Source: Syngnathus acus (lineage: Eukaryota; Chordata; Actinopteri; Syngnathiformes; Syngnathidae). Taken from it: a DNA stretch of 64,000 nt. The notes under the pieces are model-generated. The model was not told where the DNA came from. It ran no database searches and saw nothing but the letters and a program-made list of their open reading frames with translations. Positions 1 to 10,438 of this stretch are shown here, piece after piece (position 1 is the first letter of the stretch; the number at the start of each line of letters is the position of its first letter). Both the position numbers and the translations under genes were made by a program. The stretch spans positions 28,366-92,365 of the forward strand of contig NW_023590239.1 of assembly GCF_901709675.1 (NCBI RefSeq), given 5' to 3'.

Positions 1-2
1 AG

Positions 3-500
3 TTACGTTTTAAAAGAAGTGAGACACTAGGTCTAAGAGTGTACTGTGATGCTGATTGGGCATCAGATGTAACAGACAGGCATAGTACAACAGGATTTTG
101 TGTCAACATGAGTGAGAGGAGCGCTCTCATCTCTTGGAAAGCAAGAAAACAATCAACTGTGGCTTTGTCTACATGCGAAGCAGAGTATATGTCCTTAGCA
201 TCAGCTATACAGGAATGTATCTACTTAGAACAGCTGCTGAGAGGCATAGACAAATACGAGTATGCACAAACTAAAGTGTACGAAGACAATCAAGGTACTA
301 TTGCACTAGCCAGAAACCCAGTAAGCAGGCAAAGATGCAAACATATAGATATAAAGTACCACTTCATCAGAGAACATGTAAAAAGTGGGAAGATAATCTT
401 AGAGTACTGTCCTACTGAGCAAATGGTTGCTGACGTGTTAACTAAACCAGCTACTAAACTTAAACTAAGAAGGTTTGCTCAGGACATGTTTGGTACTTAA
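3..500 (+). CDS. Copia pol polyprotein C-terminus (RNase H), 5' partial
   Basis: The frame is open from base 3 to the TAA at 498-500 and continues upstream out of the window; no true start codon is present. The protein matches the copia RNase H domain. It has YCDADWASD with the first catalytic Asp, an ISW..RKQ stretch, STCEAEY with the catalytic Glu, YEDNQG with the next Asp, HIDIKYHFIRE, and the closing TEQMVADVLTK. RNase H removes the RNA strand during reverse transcription in the cytoplasmic particle. The frame is uninterrupted over 166 codons, so the copy is fairly young. Whether the rest of pol is intact cannot be seen. Confidence 0.9.
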   Translation, partial: LRFKRSETLGLRVYCDADWASDVTDRHSTTGFCVNMSERSALISWKARKQSTVALSTCEAEYMSLASAIQECIYLEQLLRGIDKYEYAQTKVYEDNQGTIALARNPVSRQRCKHIDIKYHFIREHVKSGKIILEYCPTEQMVADVLTKPATKLKLRRFAQDMFGT

Positions 501-599
501 ATGTGCATAATGTATTTGTGTTTTATTTGGCCCAAAGAGGCAAACTGTGTTATTGTTTTGTTTTTCTAGATAACACAGTGAGTTAAGTGCGAGTGGGTG

Positions 600-946
600 T
601 GTTAAGTATTATTGTTTATGTCCGCCCTTGGACTCACTGTGTGTATTAAGGTACCAATTCTGTTTACCCTTTTGTTGATATATACGGTAATGACGTCACT
701 ACATTGAAGCTACCGGGGAAGAAAGTCCTGTGACAACGGACATGCGGATTGTTGTATGCGATTGACTGACGGAGAAGTTGTTGCGTTTAGCGCCAGTATG
801 TTTGTTAAATAAATACGCTGTGTTTTCATCTAAAAAGGGAACCACGCATCGTCCTACTTTTCTCCACCACGCAGACAGCGGAAAAGTCACTGCTGCACAC
901 CATTTATTTGGTTAAGAAGAAGGAACCCCCCCTTTTTCACTTTACA
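600..946 (+). repeat. 3' LTR of the copia element (347 bp)
   Basis: The LTR begins TGTTAAG and ends CTTTACA, the usual TG...CA ends. The borders were set by comparison with the solo LTR on the other strand (57325-57632 plus 37462-37505), which has a 5-bp target duplication GGTAC. An AATAAA lies at about 810. Bases 643-650 (TATTAAGG, reverse complement CCTTAATA) are the uninterrupted site where the other LTR carries a hAT insertion, so this copy serves as the empty-site reference. Confidence 0.85.
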
Positions 947-1059
947 AACATAAACCAAACGTTGCAGGTTGTCATTTCTTCATGCGCAGTGATAAACTCC
1001 GCACTCTGAAGGACCCAAGAGCGCTTTTTACTATGCCAACTTAACCACAGTGACGTGAG
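947..1059 (+). repeat. SatA partial monomer and SatA-to-SatB junction
   Basis: About 113 bp of SatA lead from the copia LTR into the first SatB block. The same edge monomer, with CTCCGCACTCTGAAGGACCC in place of the usual CTCGGCACTCTGAAGCACCC and ending GTGACGTGAGGCGACCGGG, recurs before every SatB block (near 6770, 22230, 25418, 29610 and 31955, and inverted near 58775-58880). Confidence 0.85.
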
Positions 1060-2276
1060 GCGACCGGGCGCGGACGCTAACTCACGCCCGGCAAGAGCGC
1101 TCGGAAGGCGGATAGGCTTTCACGGAAGCCCCGCCAGCAGGTCCGCGGGCCATTTAGGGTCCCATAAGTGACCGTGCGCGGTCTCTAACTCACGCCCGGC
1201 AGGAGTGCTCGGAGGGCGGATAGGCATTCACGGAAGTCCCGCCAGCCGGTCCGCGGGCTATTTAGGGTCCCATAACTGACCGGGCGCGGTCTCAAACTCA
1301 GGCCCGGCAGGAGTGCTCGGAGGGCGGATAGGCATTCACGGAGGTCCCGCCAGCCGGTCCGCGGGCTATTTAGGGTCCCATAACTGACCGGGCGCGGTCT
1401 CTAACCCACGCCCGGCAGGAGTGCTCGGAGGGCGGATAGGCATTCACGGAGGTTCCGCCAGCCGGTCCGCGGGCCATTCAGGGTCCCATACATGACCGGG
1501 CGCGGTCTCTAACCCACGCCCGGCGGGAGTGCTCGGAGGGCGGATAGGCATCCACGGACGTCCCGCCAGCCGGTCCGCGGGCCATTCAGGGTCCCATACA
1601 TGACCGGGCGCGGTCTCGAACTCAGGCCCGGCAGGAGTGCTCGGAGGGCGGATAGGCATTCACGGAGGTACCGCTAGCAGGTCCGCGGGCCATTTAGGGT
1701 CCCATAAGTGACCGGGCGCGGTCTCGAACTCACGCCCGGCAGGAGTGCTCGGAGGGCGGATAGGCTTTCACGGTGGTACCGCCAGCCGGTCCGCGGGCCA
1801 TTTAGGGTCCCATAAGTGACCGGGCGTGGTCTCTAACCCACGCCCGGCAGGAGTGCTCGGAGGGCGGACAGGCTTTCACGGAGCTCCCGCCAGCCGGTCC
1901 GCGGGCCATTTAGGGTCCCATAAGTGACCGGGCGCGGTCTCGAACTCACGCCCGGCAGGAGTGCTCGGAGGGCGGATAGGCTTTCACGGTGGTACCGCCA
2001 GCCGGTCCGCGGGCCATTTAGGGTCCCATAAGTGACCGGGCGCGGTCTCTAACTCAGGCCCGGCAGGAGTGCTCGGACGGCGGATAGGCATTCACGGAGG
2101 TACCGCCAGCCGGTCCGCGGGCCAATTAGGGTCCCATAAGTGACCGGGCGCGGTCTCTAACCCACGCCCGGCAGGAGTGCTCGGAAGGCGGACAGGCTTT
2201 CACGGAGGTACCGCCAGCAGGTCCGCGGGCCAAATAGGGTCCCATAAGGGACCGGGGGCGGACGCTAAACCACGCA
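1060..2276 (+). repeat. SatB block 1 (108-bp GC-rich satellite, about 11 copies)
   Basis: Monomers start every 108 bp; GGGTCCCATA recurs at 1157, 1265 and 1373. Each unit holds CCGGGCGCGGTCTCTAAC, CACGCCCGGCAGGAGTGCTC, a GGCGGATAGGC box and GGTCCGCGGGCC. Because 108 is 36 codons, open frames of 36-residue repeats appear on both strands; they are not genes. Arms CCGGGCG and CGCCCGG in each unit form a perfect 7-bp dyad. The first and last monomers are divergent and carry a GGACGCTAA variant. Confidence 0.95.
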
Positions 2277-5200
2277 CTCAACTCGGCACTCTGAAGCACC
2301 CAAGAGCGCTTTTTACTAGAAAACGTGCTCAGCTCGTCGAGAAAATGCACTCTAAGCAATACAATTAAAAATGCTTATAAAACATAAACCAAACGTTGCA
2401 GGTGGTCATTTCTTCATGCGCAGTGATAAACCCGGCACTCTGAAGCACCCAAGAGCGCTTTTTACTTTGCCAACCTAACCAGAGTGACGGGAGAGGCACC
2501 ATCCAGAAAACGTGCTCAGCTCGTCGAGAAAATTCGATTTAAGCAATAAAACTAAAAATGCTTATAAAACATAAACCAAACGTTGCAGGTGGTCATTTCT
2601 GCATGCGCAGTGATAAACTGGGCACTCTGAAGCCCCCAAGAGCACTTTTTACTATGCCAACCTAACCAGAGTGACGGGAGAGGCACCATCCAGAAAACGT
2701 GCTCAGCTCATCGAGAAAATGCGATTTAAGCAATAAAACAAAAAATGCTTATAAAACATAAACCAAACGTTGCAGGTGGTCATTTCTGCATGCGCAGTGA
2801 TAAACCCGGCACTCTGAAGCACCCAAGAGCGCTTTTTACTAGAAATAGTCCTCAGCTCGTCGAGAAAATGCGCTCTAAGCAATACAATTAAAAATGCTCA
2901 TAAAACATAAACCAAACGTTGCAGGTGGTCATTTCTTTATGTGCAGTGATAAACTCGGCACTCTGAAGCACCCAAGAGCGCTTTTTACTTTGCCAACCTA
3001 ACCAGAGTGACGGGAGAGGCACCATCCAGAAAACGTGCTCAGCTCGTCGAGAAAATGCGATTTAAGCAATAAAACTAAAAATGCTTATAAAACATAAACC
3101 AAACGTTGCAGGTGGTCATTTCTGCATGCGCAGTGATAAACTGGGCACTCTGAAGCCCCCAAGAGCACTTTTTACTATGCCAACCTAACCAGAGTGACGG
3201 GAGAGGCACCATCCAGAAAACGTGCTCAGCTCGTCGAGAAAATGCGATTTAAGCAATAAAACAAAAAATGCTTATAAAACATAAACCAAACGTTGCAGGT
3301 GGTCATTTCTGCATGCGCAGTGATAAACCCGGCACTCTGAAGCACCCAAGAGCGCTTTTTACTAGAAATAGTGCTCAGCTCGTCGAGAAAATGCGCTCTA
3401 AGCAATACAATTAAAAATGCTCATAAAACATAAACCAAACGTTGCAGGTGGTCATTTCTTTATGTGCAGTGATAAACCCGGCACTCTGAAGCACCCAAGA
3501 GCGCTTTTTACTTTGCCAACCTAACCAGAGTGACGGGAGAGGCACCATCCAGAAAACGTGCTCAGCTCGTCGAGAAAATGCGATTTAAGCAATAAAACTA
3601 AAAATGCTTATAAAACATAAACCAAACGTTGCAGGTGGTCATTTCTGCATGCGCAGTGATAAACTGGGCACTCTGAAGCCCCCAAGAGCGCTTTTTACTA
3701 TGCCAACCTAACCAGAGTGACGGGAGAGGCACCATCCAGAAAACGTGCTCAGCTCGTCGAGAAAATGCGATTTAAGCAATAAAACAAAAAATGCTTATAA
3801 AACATAAACCAAACGTTGCAGGTGGTCATTTCTGCATGCGCAGTGATAAACCCGGCACTCTGAAGCACCCAAGAGCGCTTTTTACTAGAAATAGTGCTCA
3901 GCTCGTCGAGAAAATGCTATCTAAGCAATACAATTAAAAATGCTCATAAAACATAAACCAAACGTTGCAGGTGGTCATTTCTTTATGTGCAGTGATAAAC
4001 TCGGCACTCTGAAGCACCCAAGAGCGCTTTTTACTTTGCCAACCTAACCAGAGTGACGGGAGAGGCACCATCCAGAAAACGTGCTCAGCTCGTCGAGAAA
4101 ATGCGATTTAAGCAATAAAACTAAAAATGCTTATAAAACATAAACCAAACGTTGCAGGTGGTCATTTCTGCATGCGCAGTGATAAACTGGGCACTCTGAA
4201 GCCCCCAAGAGCACTTTTTACTATGCCAACCTAACCAGAGTGACGGGAGAGGCACCATCCAGAAAACGTGCTCAGCTCGTCGAGAAAATGCGATTTAAGC
4301 AATAAAACAAAAAATGCTTATAAAACATAAACCAAACGTTGCAGGTGGTCATTTCTGCATGCGCAGTGATAAACCCGGCACTCTGAAGCACCCAAGAGCG
4401 CTTTTTACTAGAAATAGTGCTCAGCTCGTCGAGAAAATGCGCTCTAAGCAATACAATTAAAAATGCTCATAAAACATAAACCAAACGTTGCAGGTGGTCA
4501 TTTCTTTATGTGCAGTGATAAACCCGGCACTCTGAAGCACCCAAGAGCGCTTTTTACTTTGCCAACCTAACCAGAGTGACGGGAGAGGCACCATCCAGAA
4601 AACGTGCTCAGCTCGTCGAGAAAATGCGATTTAAGCAATAAAACTAAAAATGCTTATAAAACATAAACCAAACGTTGCAGGTGGTCATTTCTGCATGCGC
4701 AGTGATAAACTGGGCACTCTGAAGCCCCCAAGAGCACTTTTTACTATGCCAACCTAACCAGAGTGACGGGAGAGGCACCATCCAGAAAACGTGCTCAGCT
4801 CGTCGAGAAAATGCGATTTAAGCAATAAAACAAAAAATGCTTCTAAAACATAAACCAAACGTTGCAGGTGGTCATTTCTGCATGCGCAGTGATAAACCCG
4901 GCACTCTGAAGCACCCAAGAGCGCTTTTTACTAGAAATAGTGCTCAGCTCGTCGAGAAAATGCTATCTAAGCAATACAATTAAAAATGCTCATAAAACAT
5001 AAACCAAACGTTGCAGGTGGTCATTTCTTTATGTGCAGTGATAAACTCGGCACTCTGAAGCACCCAAGAGCGCTTTTTACTTTGCCAACCTAACCAGAGT
5101 GACGGGAGAGGCACCATCCAGAAAACGTGCTCAGCTCGTCGAGAAAATGCGATTTAAGCAATAAAACTAAAAATGCTTATAAAACATAAACCAAACGTTG

Positions 5201-6865
5201 CAGGTGGTCATTTCTGCATGCGCAGTGATAAACTGGGCACTCTGAAGCCCCCAAGAGCACTTTTTACTATGCCAACCTAACCAGAGTGACGGGAGAGGCA
5301 CCATCCAGAAAACGTGCTCAGCTCGTCGAGAAAATGCGATTTAAGCAATAAAACAAAAAATGCTTATAAAACATAAACCAAACGTTGCAGGTGGTCATTT
5401 CTGCATGCGCAGTGATAAACCCGGCACTCTGAAGCACCCAAGAGCGCTTTTTACTAGAAATAGTGCTCAGCTCGTCGAGAAAATGCGCTCTAAGCAATAC
5501 AATTAAAAATGCTCATAAAACATAAACCAAACGTTGCAGGTGGTCATTTCTTTATGTGCAGTGATAAACCCGGCACTCTGAAGCACCCAAGAGCGCTTTT
5601 TACTTTGCCAACCTAACCAGAGTGACGGGAGAGGCACCATCCAGAAAACGTGCTCAGCTCGTCGAGAAAATGCGATTTAAGCAATAAAACTAAAAATGCT
5701 TATAAAACATAAACCAAACGTTGCAGGTGGTCATTTCTGCATGCGCAGTGATAAACTGGGCACTCTGAAGCCCCCAAGAGCGCTTTTTACTATGCCAACC
5801 TAACCAGAGTGACGGGAGAGGCACCATCCAGAAAACGTGCTCAGCTCGTCGAGAAAATGCGATTTAAGCAATAAAACAAAAAATGCTTCTAAAACATAAA
5901 CCAAACGTTGCAGGTGGTCATTTCTGCATGCGCAGTGATAAACCCGGCACTCTGAAGCACCCAAGAGCGCTTTTTACTAGAAATAGTGCTCAGCTCGTCG
6001 AGAAAATGCTATCTAAGCAATACAATTAAAAATGCTCATAAAACATAAACCAAACGTTGCAGGTGGTCATTTCTTTATGTGCAGTGATAAACTCGGCACT
6101 CTGAAGCACCCAAGAGCGCTTTTTACTTTGCCAACCTAACCAGAGTGACGGGAGAGGCACCATCCAGAAAACGTGCTCAGCTCGTCGAGAAAATGCGATT
6201 TAAGCAATAAAACTAAAAATGCTTATAAAACATAAACCAAACGTTGCAGGTGGTCATTTCTGCATGCGCAGTGATAAACTGGGCACTCTGAAGCCCCCAA
6301 GAGCACTTTTTACTATGCCAACCTAACCAGAGTGACGGGAGAGGCACCATCCAGAAAACGTGCTCAGCTCGTCGAGAAAATGCGATTTAAGCAATAAAAC
6401 AAAAAATGCTTATAAAACATAAACCAAACGTTGCAGGTGGTCATTTCTGCATGCGCAGTGATAAACCCGGCACTCTGAAGCACCCAAGAGCGCTTTTTAC
6501 TAGAAATAGTGCTCAGCTCGTCGAGAAAATGCGCTCTAAGCAATACAATTAAAAATGCTCATAAAACATAAACCAAACGTTGCAGGTGGTCATTTCTTTA
6601 TGTGCAGTGATAAACTCGGCACTCTGAAGCACCCAAGAGCGCTTTTTACTTTGCCAACCTAACCAGAGTGACGGGAGAGGCACCATCCAGAAAACGTGCT
6701 CAGCTCGTCGAGAAAATGCGATTTAAGCAATAAAACTAAAAATGCTTATAAAACATAAACCAAACGTTGCAGGTTGTCATTTCTTCATGCGCAGTGATAA
6801 ACTCCGCACTCTGAAGGACCCAAGAGCGCTTTTTACTATGCCAACTTAACCACAGTGACGTGAGG
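2277..6865 (+). repeat. SatA array 1 with 523-bp higher-order repeat
   Basis: SatA monomers of 187 bp and 149 bp follow the order 187-187-149. The CGTTGCAGG core after each short monomer recurs at 2394, 2917, 3440, 3963, 4486, 5009, 5532, 6055 and 6578, exactly 523 bp apart with no indel. The 149-bp monomer lacks a 38-bp piece that starts TGCCAACCTAACC. Two versions of the trimer (ATGCGCTCTAAG or ATGCTATCTAAG in the short monomer) alternate from about 3391 to 6530, giving a second-order unit of 1046 bp. No gene is present. Confidence 0.95.
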
Positions 6866-8078
6866 CGACCGGGCGCGGACGCTAACTCACGCCCGGCAAG
6901 AGCGCTCGGAAGGCGGATAGGCTTTCACGGATGCACCGCCAGCAGGTCCGCGGGCCATTTAGGGTCCCATAAGTGACCGTGCGCGGTCTCTAACTCACGC
7001 CCGGCAGGAGTGCTCGGAGGGCGGATAGGCTTTCACGAAGATACCGCCAGCCTGTCCGCGGGCTATTTAGGGTACCATAACTGACCGGGCGCGGTCTCAA
7101 ACCCACGCCCGGCAGGAGTGCTCGGAGGGCGGATAGGCATTCACGGAGGTCCCGCCAGCCGGTCCGCGGGCTATTTAGGGTCCCATAACTGACCGGGCGC
7201 GGTCTCAAACTCAGGCCCGGCAGGAGTGCTCGGAGGGCGGATAGGCATTCACGGAAGTCCCGCCAGCCGGTCCGCGGGCTATTTAGGGTCCCATAACTGA
7301 CCGGGCGCGGTCTCAAACTAAGGCCCGGCAGGAGTGCTCGGAGGGCGGATAGGCATTCACGGAGGTCCCGCCAGCCGGTCCGCGGGCTATTTAGGGTCCC
7401 ATAACTGACCCGGCGCGGTCTCTAACCCACGACCGGCAGGAGTGCTCGGAGGGCGGATAGGCATTCACGGAGTTCCCGCCAGCCGGTCCGCGGGCCATTC
7501 AGGGTCCCATACATGACCGGGCGCGGTCTCTAACCCACGCCCGGCGGGAGTGCTCGGAGGGCGGATAGGCATCCACGGACGTCCCGCCAGCCGGTCCGCG
7601 GGCCATTCAGGGTCCCATACATGACCGGGCGCGGTCTCGAACTCAGGCCCGGCAGGAGTGCTCGGAGGGCGGATAGGCATTCACGGAGGTACCGCCAGCA
7701 GGTCCGCGGGCCATTTAGGGTCCCATAAGTGACGGGCGCGGTCTCGAACTCACGCCCGGCAGGAGTGCTCGGAGGGCGGATAGGCTTTCACGGTGGTACC
7801 GCCAGCAGGTCCGCGGGCCATTTAGGGTCCCATAAGTGACCGGGCGCGGTCTCTAACCCACGCCCGGCAGGAGTGCTCGGAGGGCTGACAGGCTTTCACG
7901 GAGCTCCCGCCAGCCGGTCCGCGGGCCATTTAGGGTCCCATAAGTGACCGGGCGCGGTCTCGAACTCACGCCCGGCAGGAGTGCTCGGAGGGCGGATAGG
8001 CTTTCACGGTGGTACCGCCAGCCGGTCCGCGGGCCAAATAGGGTCCCATAAGGGACCGGGGGCGGACGCTAAACCACG
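6866..8078 (+). repeat. SatB block 2 (about 11 copies)
   Basis: This has the same 108-bp monomer and edge monomers as block 1. Its length is within 4 bp of block 1, although recognisable inner monomers are shifted by about two units (a shared variant run starts 384 bp into block 1 and 599 bp into block 2). One base is missing near 7733. Confidence 0.95.
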
Positions 8079-10438
8079 CACTCAACTCGGCACTCTGAAG
8101 CACCCAAGAGCGCTTTTTACTAGAAAACGTGCTCAGCTCGTCGAGAAAATGCACTCTAAGCAATACAATTAAAAATGCTTATAAAACATAAACCAAACGT
8201 TGCAGGTGGTCATTTCTTCATGCGCAGTGATAAACTCGGCACTCTGAAGCACCCAAGAGCGCTTTTTACTTTGCCAACCTAACCAGAGTGACGGGAGAGG
8301 CACCATCCAGAAAACGTGCTCAGCTCGTCGAGAAAATGCGATTTAAGCAATAAAACTAAAAATGCTTATAAAACATAAACCAAACGTTGCAGGTGGTCAT
8401 TTCTTCATGCGCAGTGATAAACTCGGCACTCTGAAGCACCCAAGAGCGCTTTTTACTTTGCCAACCTAACCAGAGTGACGGGAGAGGCACCATCCAGAAA
8501 ACGTGCTCAGCTCGTCGAGAAAATGCGCTCTAAGCAATACAATTAAAAATGCTCATAAAACATAAACCAAACGTTGCAGGTGGTCATTTCTTTATGTGCA
8601 GTGATAAACTCGGCACTCTGAAGCACCCAAGAGCGCTTTTTACTTTGCCAACCTAACCAGAGTGACGGGAGAGGCACCATCCAGAAAACGTGCTCAGCTC
8701 GTCGAGAAAATGCGATTTAAGCAATAAAACTAAAAATGCTTATAAAACATAAACCAAACGTTGCAGGTGGTCATTTCTGCATGCGCAGTGATAAACTGGG
8801 CACTCTGAAGCCCCCAAGAGCGCTTTTTACTACAAATAGTGCTCAGCTCGTCGAGAAAATGCGCTCTAAGCAATACAATTAAAAATGCTCATAAAACATA
8901 AACCAAACGTTGCAGGTGGTCATTTCTTTATGTGCAGTGATAAACTCGGCACTCTGAAGCACCCAAGAGCGCTTTTGACTTTGCCAACCTAACCAGAGTG
9001 ACGGGAGAGGCACCATCCAGAAAACGTGCTCAGCTCGTCGAGAAAATGCGATTTAAGCAATAAAACTAAAAATGCTTATAAAACATAAACCAAACGTTGC
9101 AGGTGGTCATTTCTGCATGCGCAGTGATAAACTGGGCACTCTGAAGCCCCCAAGAGCGCTTTTTACTAGAAATAGTGCTCAGCTCGTCGAGAAAATGCGC
9201 TCTAAGCAATACAATTAAAAATGCTCATAAAACATAAACCAAACGTTGCAGGTGGTCATTTCTTTATGTGCAGTGATAAACTCGGCACTCTGAAGCACCC
9301 AAGAGCGCTTTTTACTTTGCCAACCTAACCAGAGTGACGGGAGAGGCACCATCCAGAAAACGTGCTCAGCTCGTCGAGAAAATGCGATTTAAGCAATAAA
9401 ACTAAAAATGCTTATAAAACATAAACCAAACGTTGCAGGTGGTCATTTCTGCATGTGCAGTGATAAACTGGGCACTCTGAAGCCCCCAAGAGCGCTTTTT
9501 GCTATGCCAACCTAACCAGAGTGACGGGAGAGGCACCATCCAGAAAACGTGCTCAGCTCGTCGAGAAAATGCGATTTAAGCAATAAAACAAAAAATGCTT
9601 ATAAAACATAAACCAAACGTTGCAGGTGGTCATTTCTGCATGCGCAGTGATAAACCCGCCACTCTGAAGCACCCAAGAGCGCTTTTTACTAGAAATAGTG
9701 CTCAGCTCGTCGAGAAAATGCGCTCTAAGCAATACAATTAAAAATGCTCATAAAACATAAACCAAACGTTGCAGGTGGTCATTTCTTTATGTGCAGTGAT
9801 AAACTCGGCACTCTGAAGCACCCAAGAGCGCTTTTTACTTTGCCAACCTAACCAGAGTGACGGGAGAGGCACCATCCAGAAAACGTGCTCAGCTCGTCGA
9901 GAAAATGCGATTTAAGAAATAAAACTAAAAATGCTTATAAAACATAAACCAAACGTTGCAGGTGGCCATTTCTGCATGCGCAGTGATAAACTGGGCACTC
10001 TGAAGCCCCCAAGAGCACTTTTTACTATGCCAACCTAACCAGAGTGACGGGAGAGGCACCATCCAGAAAACGTGCTCAGCTCGTCGAGAAAATGCGATTT
10101 AAGCAATAAAACAAAAAATGCTTATAAAACATAAACCAAACGTTGCAGGTGGTCATTTCTGCATGCGCAGTGATAAACCCGGCACTCTGAAGCACCCAAG
10201 AGCGCTTTTTACTAGAAATAGTGCTCAGCTCGTCGAGAAAATGCGCTCTAAGCAATACAATTAAAAATGCTCATAAAACATAAACCAAACGTTGCAGGTG
10301 GTCATTTCTTTATGTGCAGTGATAAACTCGGCACTCTGAAGCACCCAAGAGCGCTTTTTACTTTGCCAACCTAACCAGAGTGACGGGAGAGGCACCATCC
10401 AGAAAACGTGCTCAGCTCGTCGAGAAAATGCGATTTAA
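8079..10438 (+). repeat. SatA array 2
   Basis: Long and short SatA monomers continue in + orientation up to the L2-like insertion. The 187/149 mix is less regular than in array 1 between 8080 and 9100. The last six bases (ATTTAA, 10433-10438) are the left copy of the probable L2 target duplication. No gene is seen. Confidence 0.93.

Larger units (their letters stand above)
1..946 (+). mobile_element. Ty1/copia LTR retrotransposon, 3' end
   Basis: The window starts inside the element, so its 5' LTR, gag, integrase and most of the reverse transcriptase are outside. Visible parts are the end of pol with RNase H (to 500), a purine-rich stretch ending near 599 and the 3' LTR (600-946). The LTR end is followed by AACAT, part of the normal SatA sequence, so AACAT at 947-951 is the likely 5-bp target duplication; the other copy lies outside the window. 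A related solo LTR is split between 37454-37505 and 57325-57632. Copia elements are minor components of fish genomes. Confidence 0.85.

Noticed and set aside
1444-1659. Open frames of 60-108 codons in SatB on both strands
   Set aside because: They repeat with a 36-codon period because the monomer is 108 bp, recur in every block, and lack a conserved start or family resemblance. They are a by-product of satellite periodicity.
1700-1760. CENP-B-box-like sequence in SatB (CTCGAACTCACGCCCGG)
   Set aside because: It differs from the essential TTCG....A..CGGG positions in the first base and the central A, so it is not a valid match.
2126-2368. Recurrent ORFs across the SatB-SatA junction (MLRVHFLDELSTF... 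and its opposite-strand partner)
   Set aside because: They overlap on opposite strands, occur at every junction and read through non-coding satellite; there is no sign of selection or a gene structure.
2580-2600. NRF1-like GCATGCGCA motif in SatA
   Set aside because: It is only a partial match to the NRF1 palindrome, and many monomers carry TTCATGCGCA or TTTATGTGCA instead, so the site is not kept.
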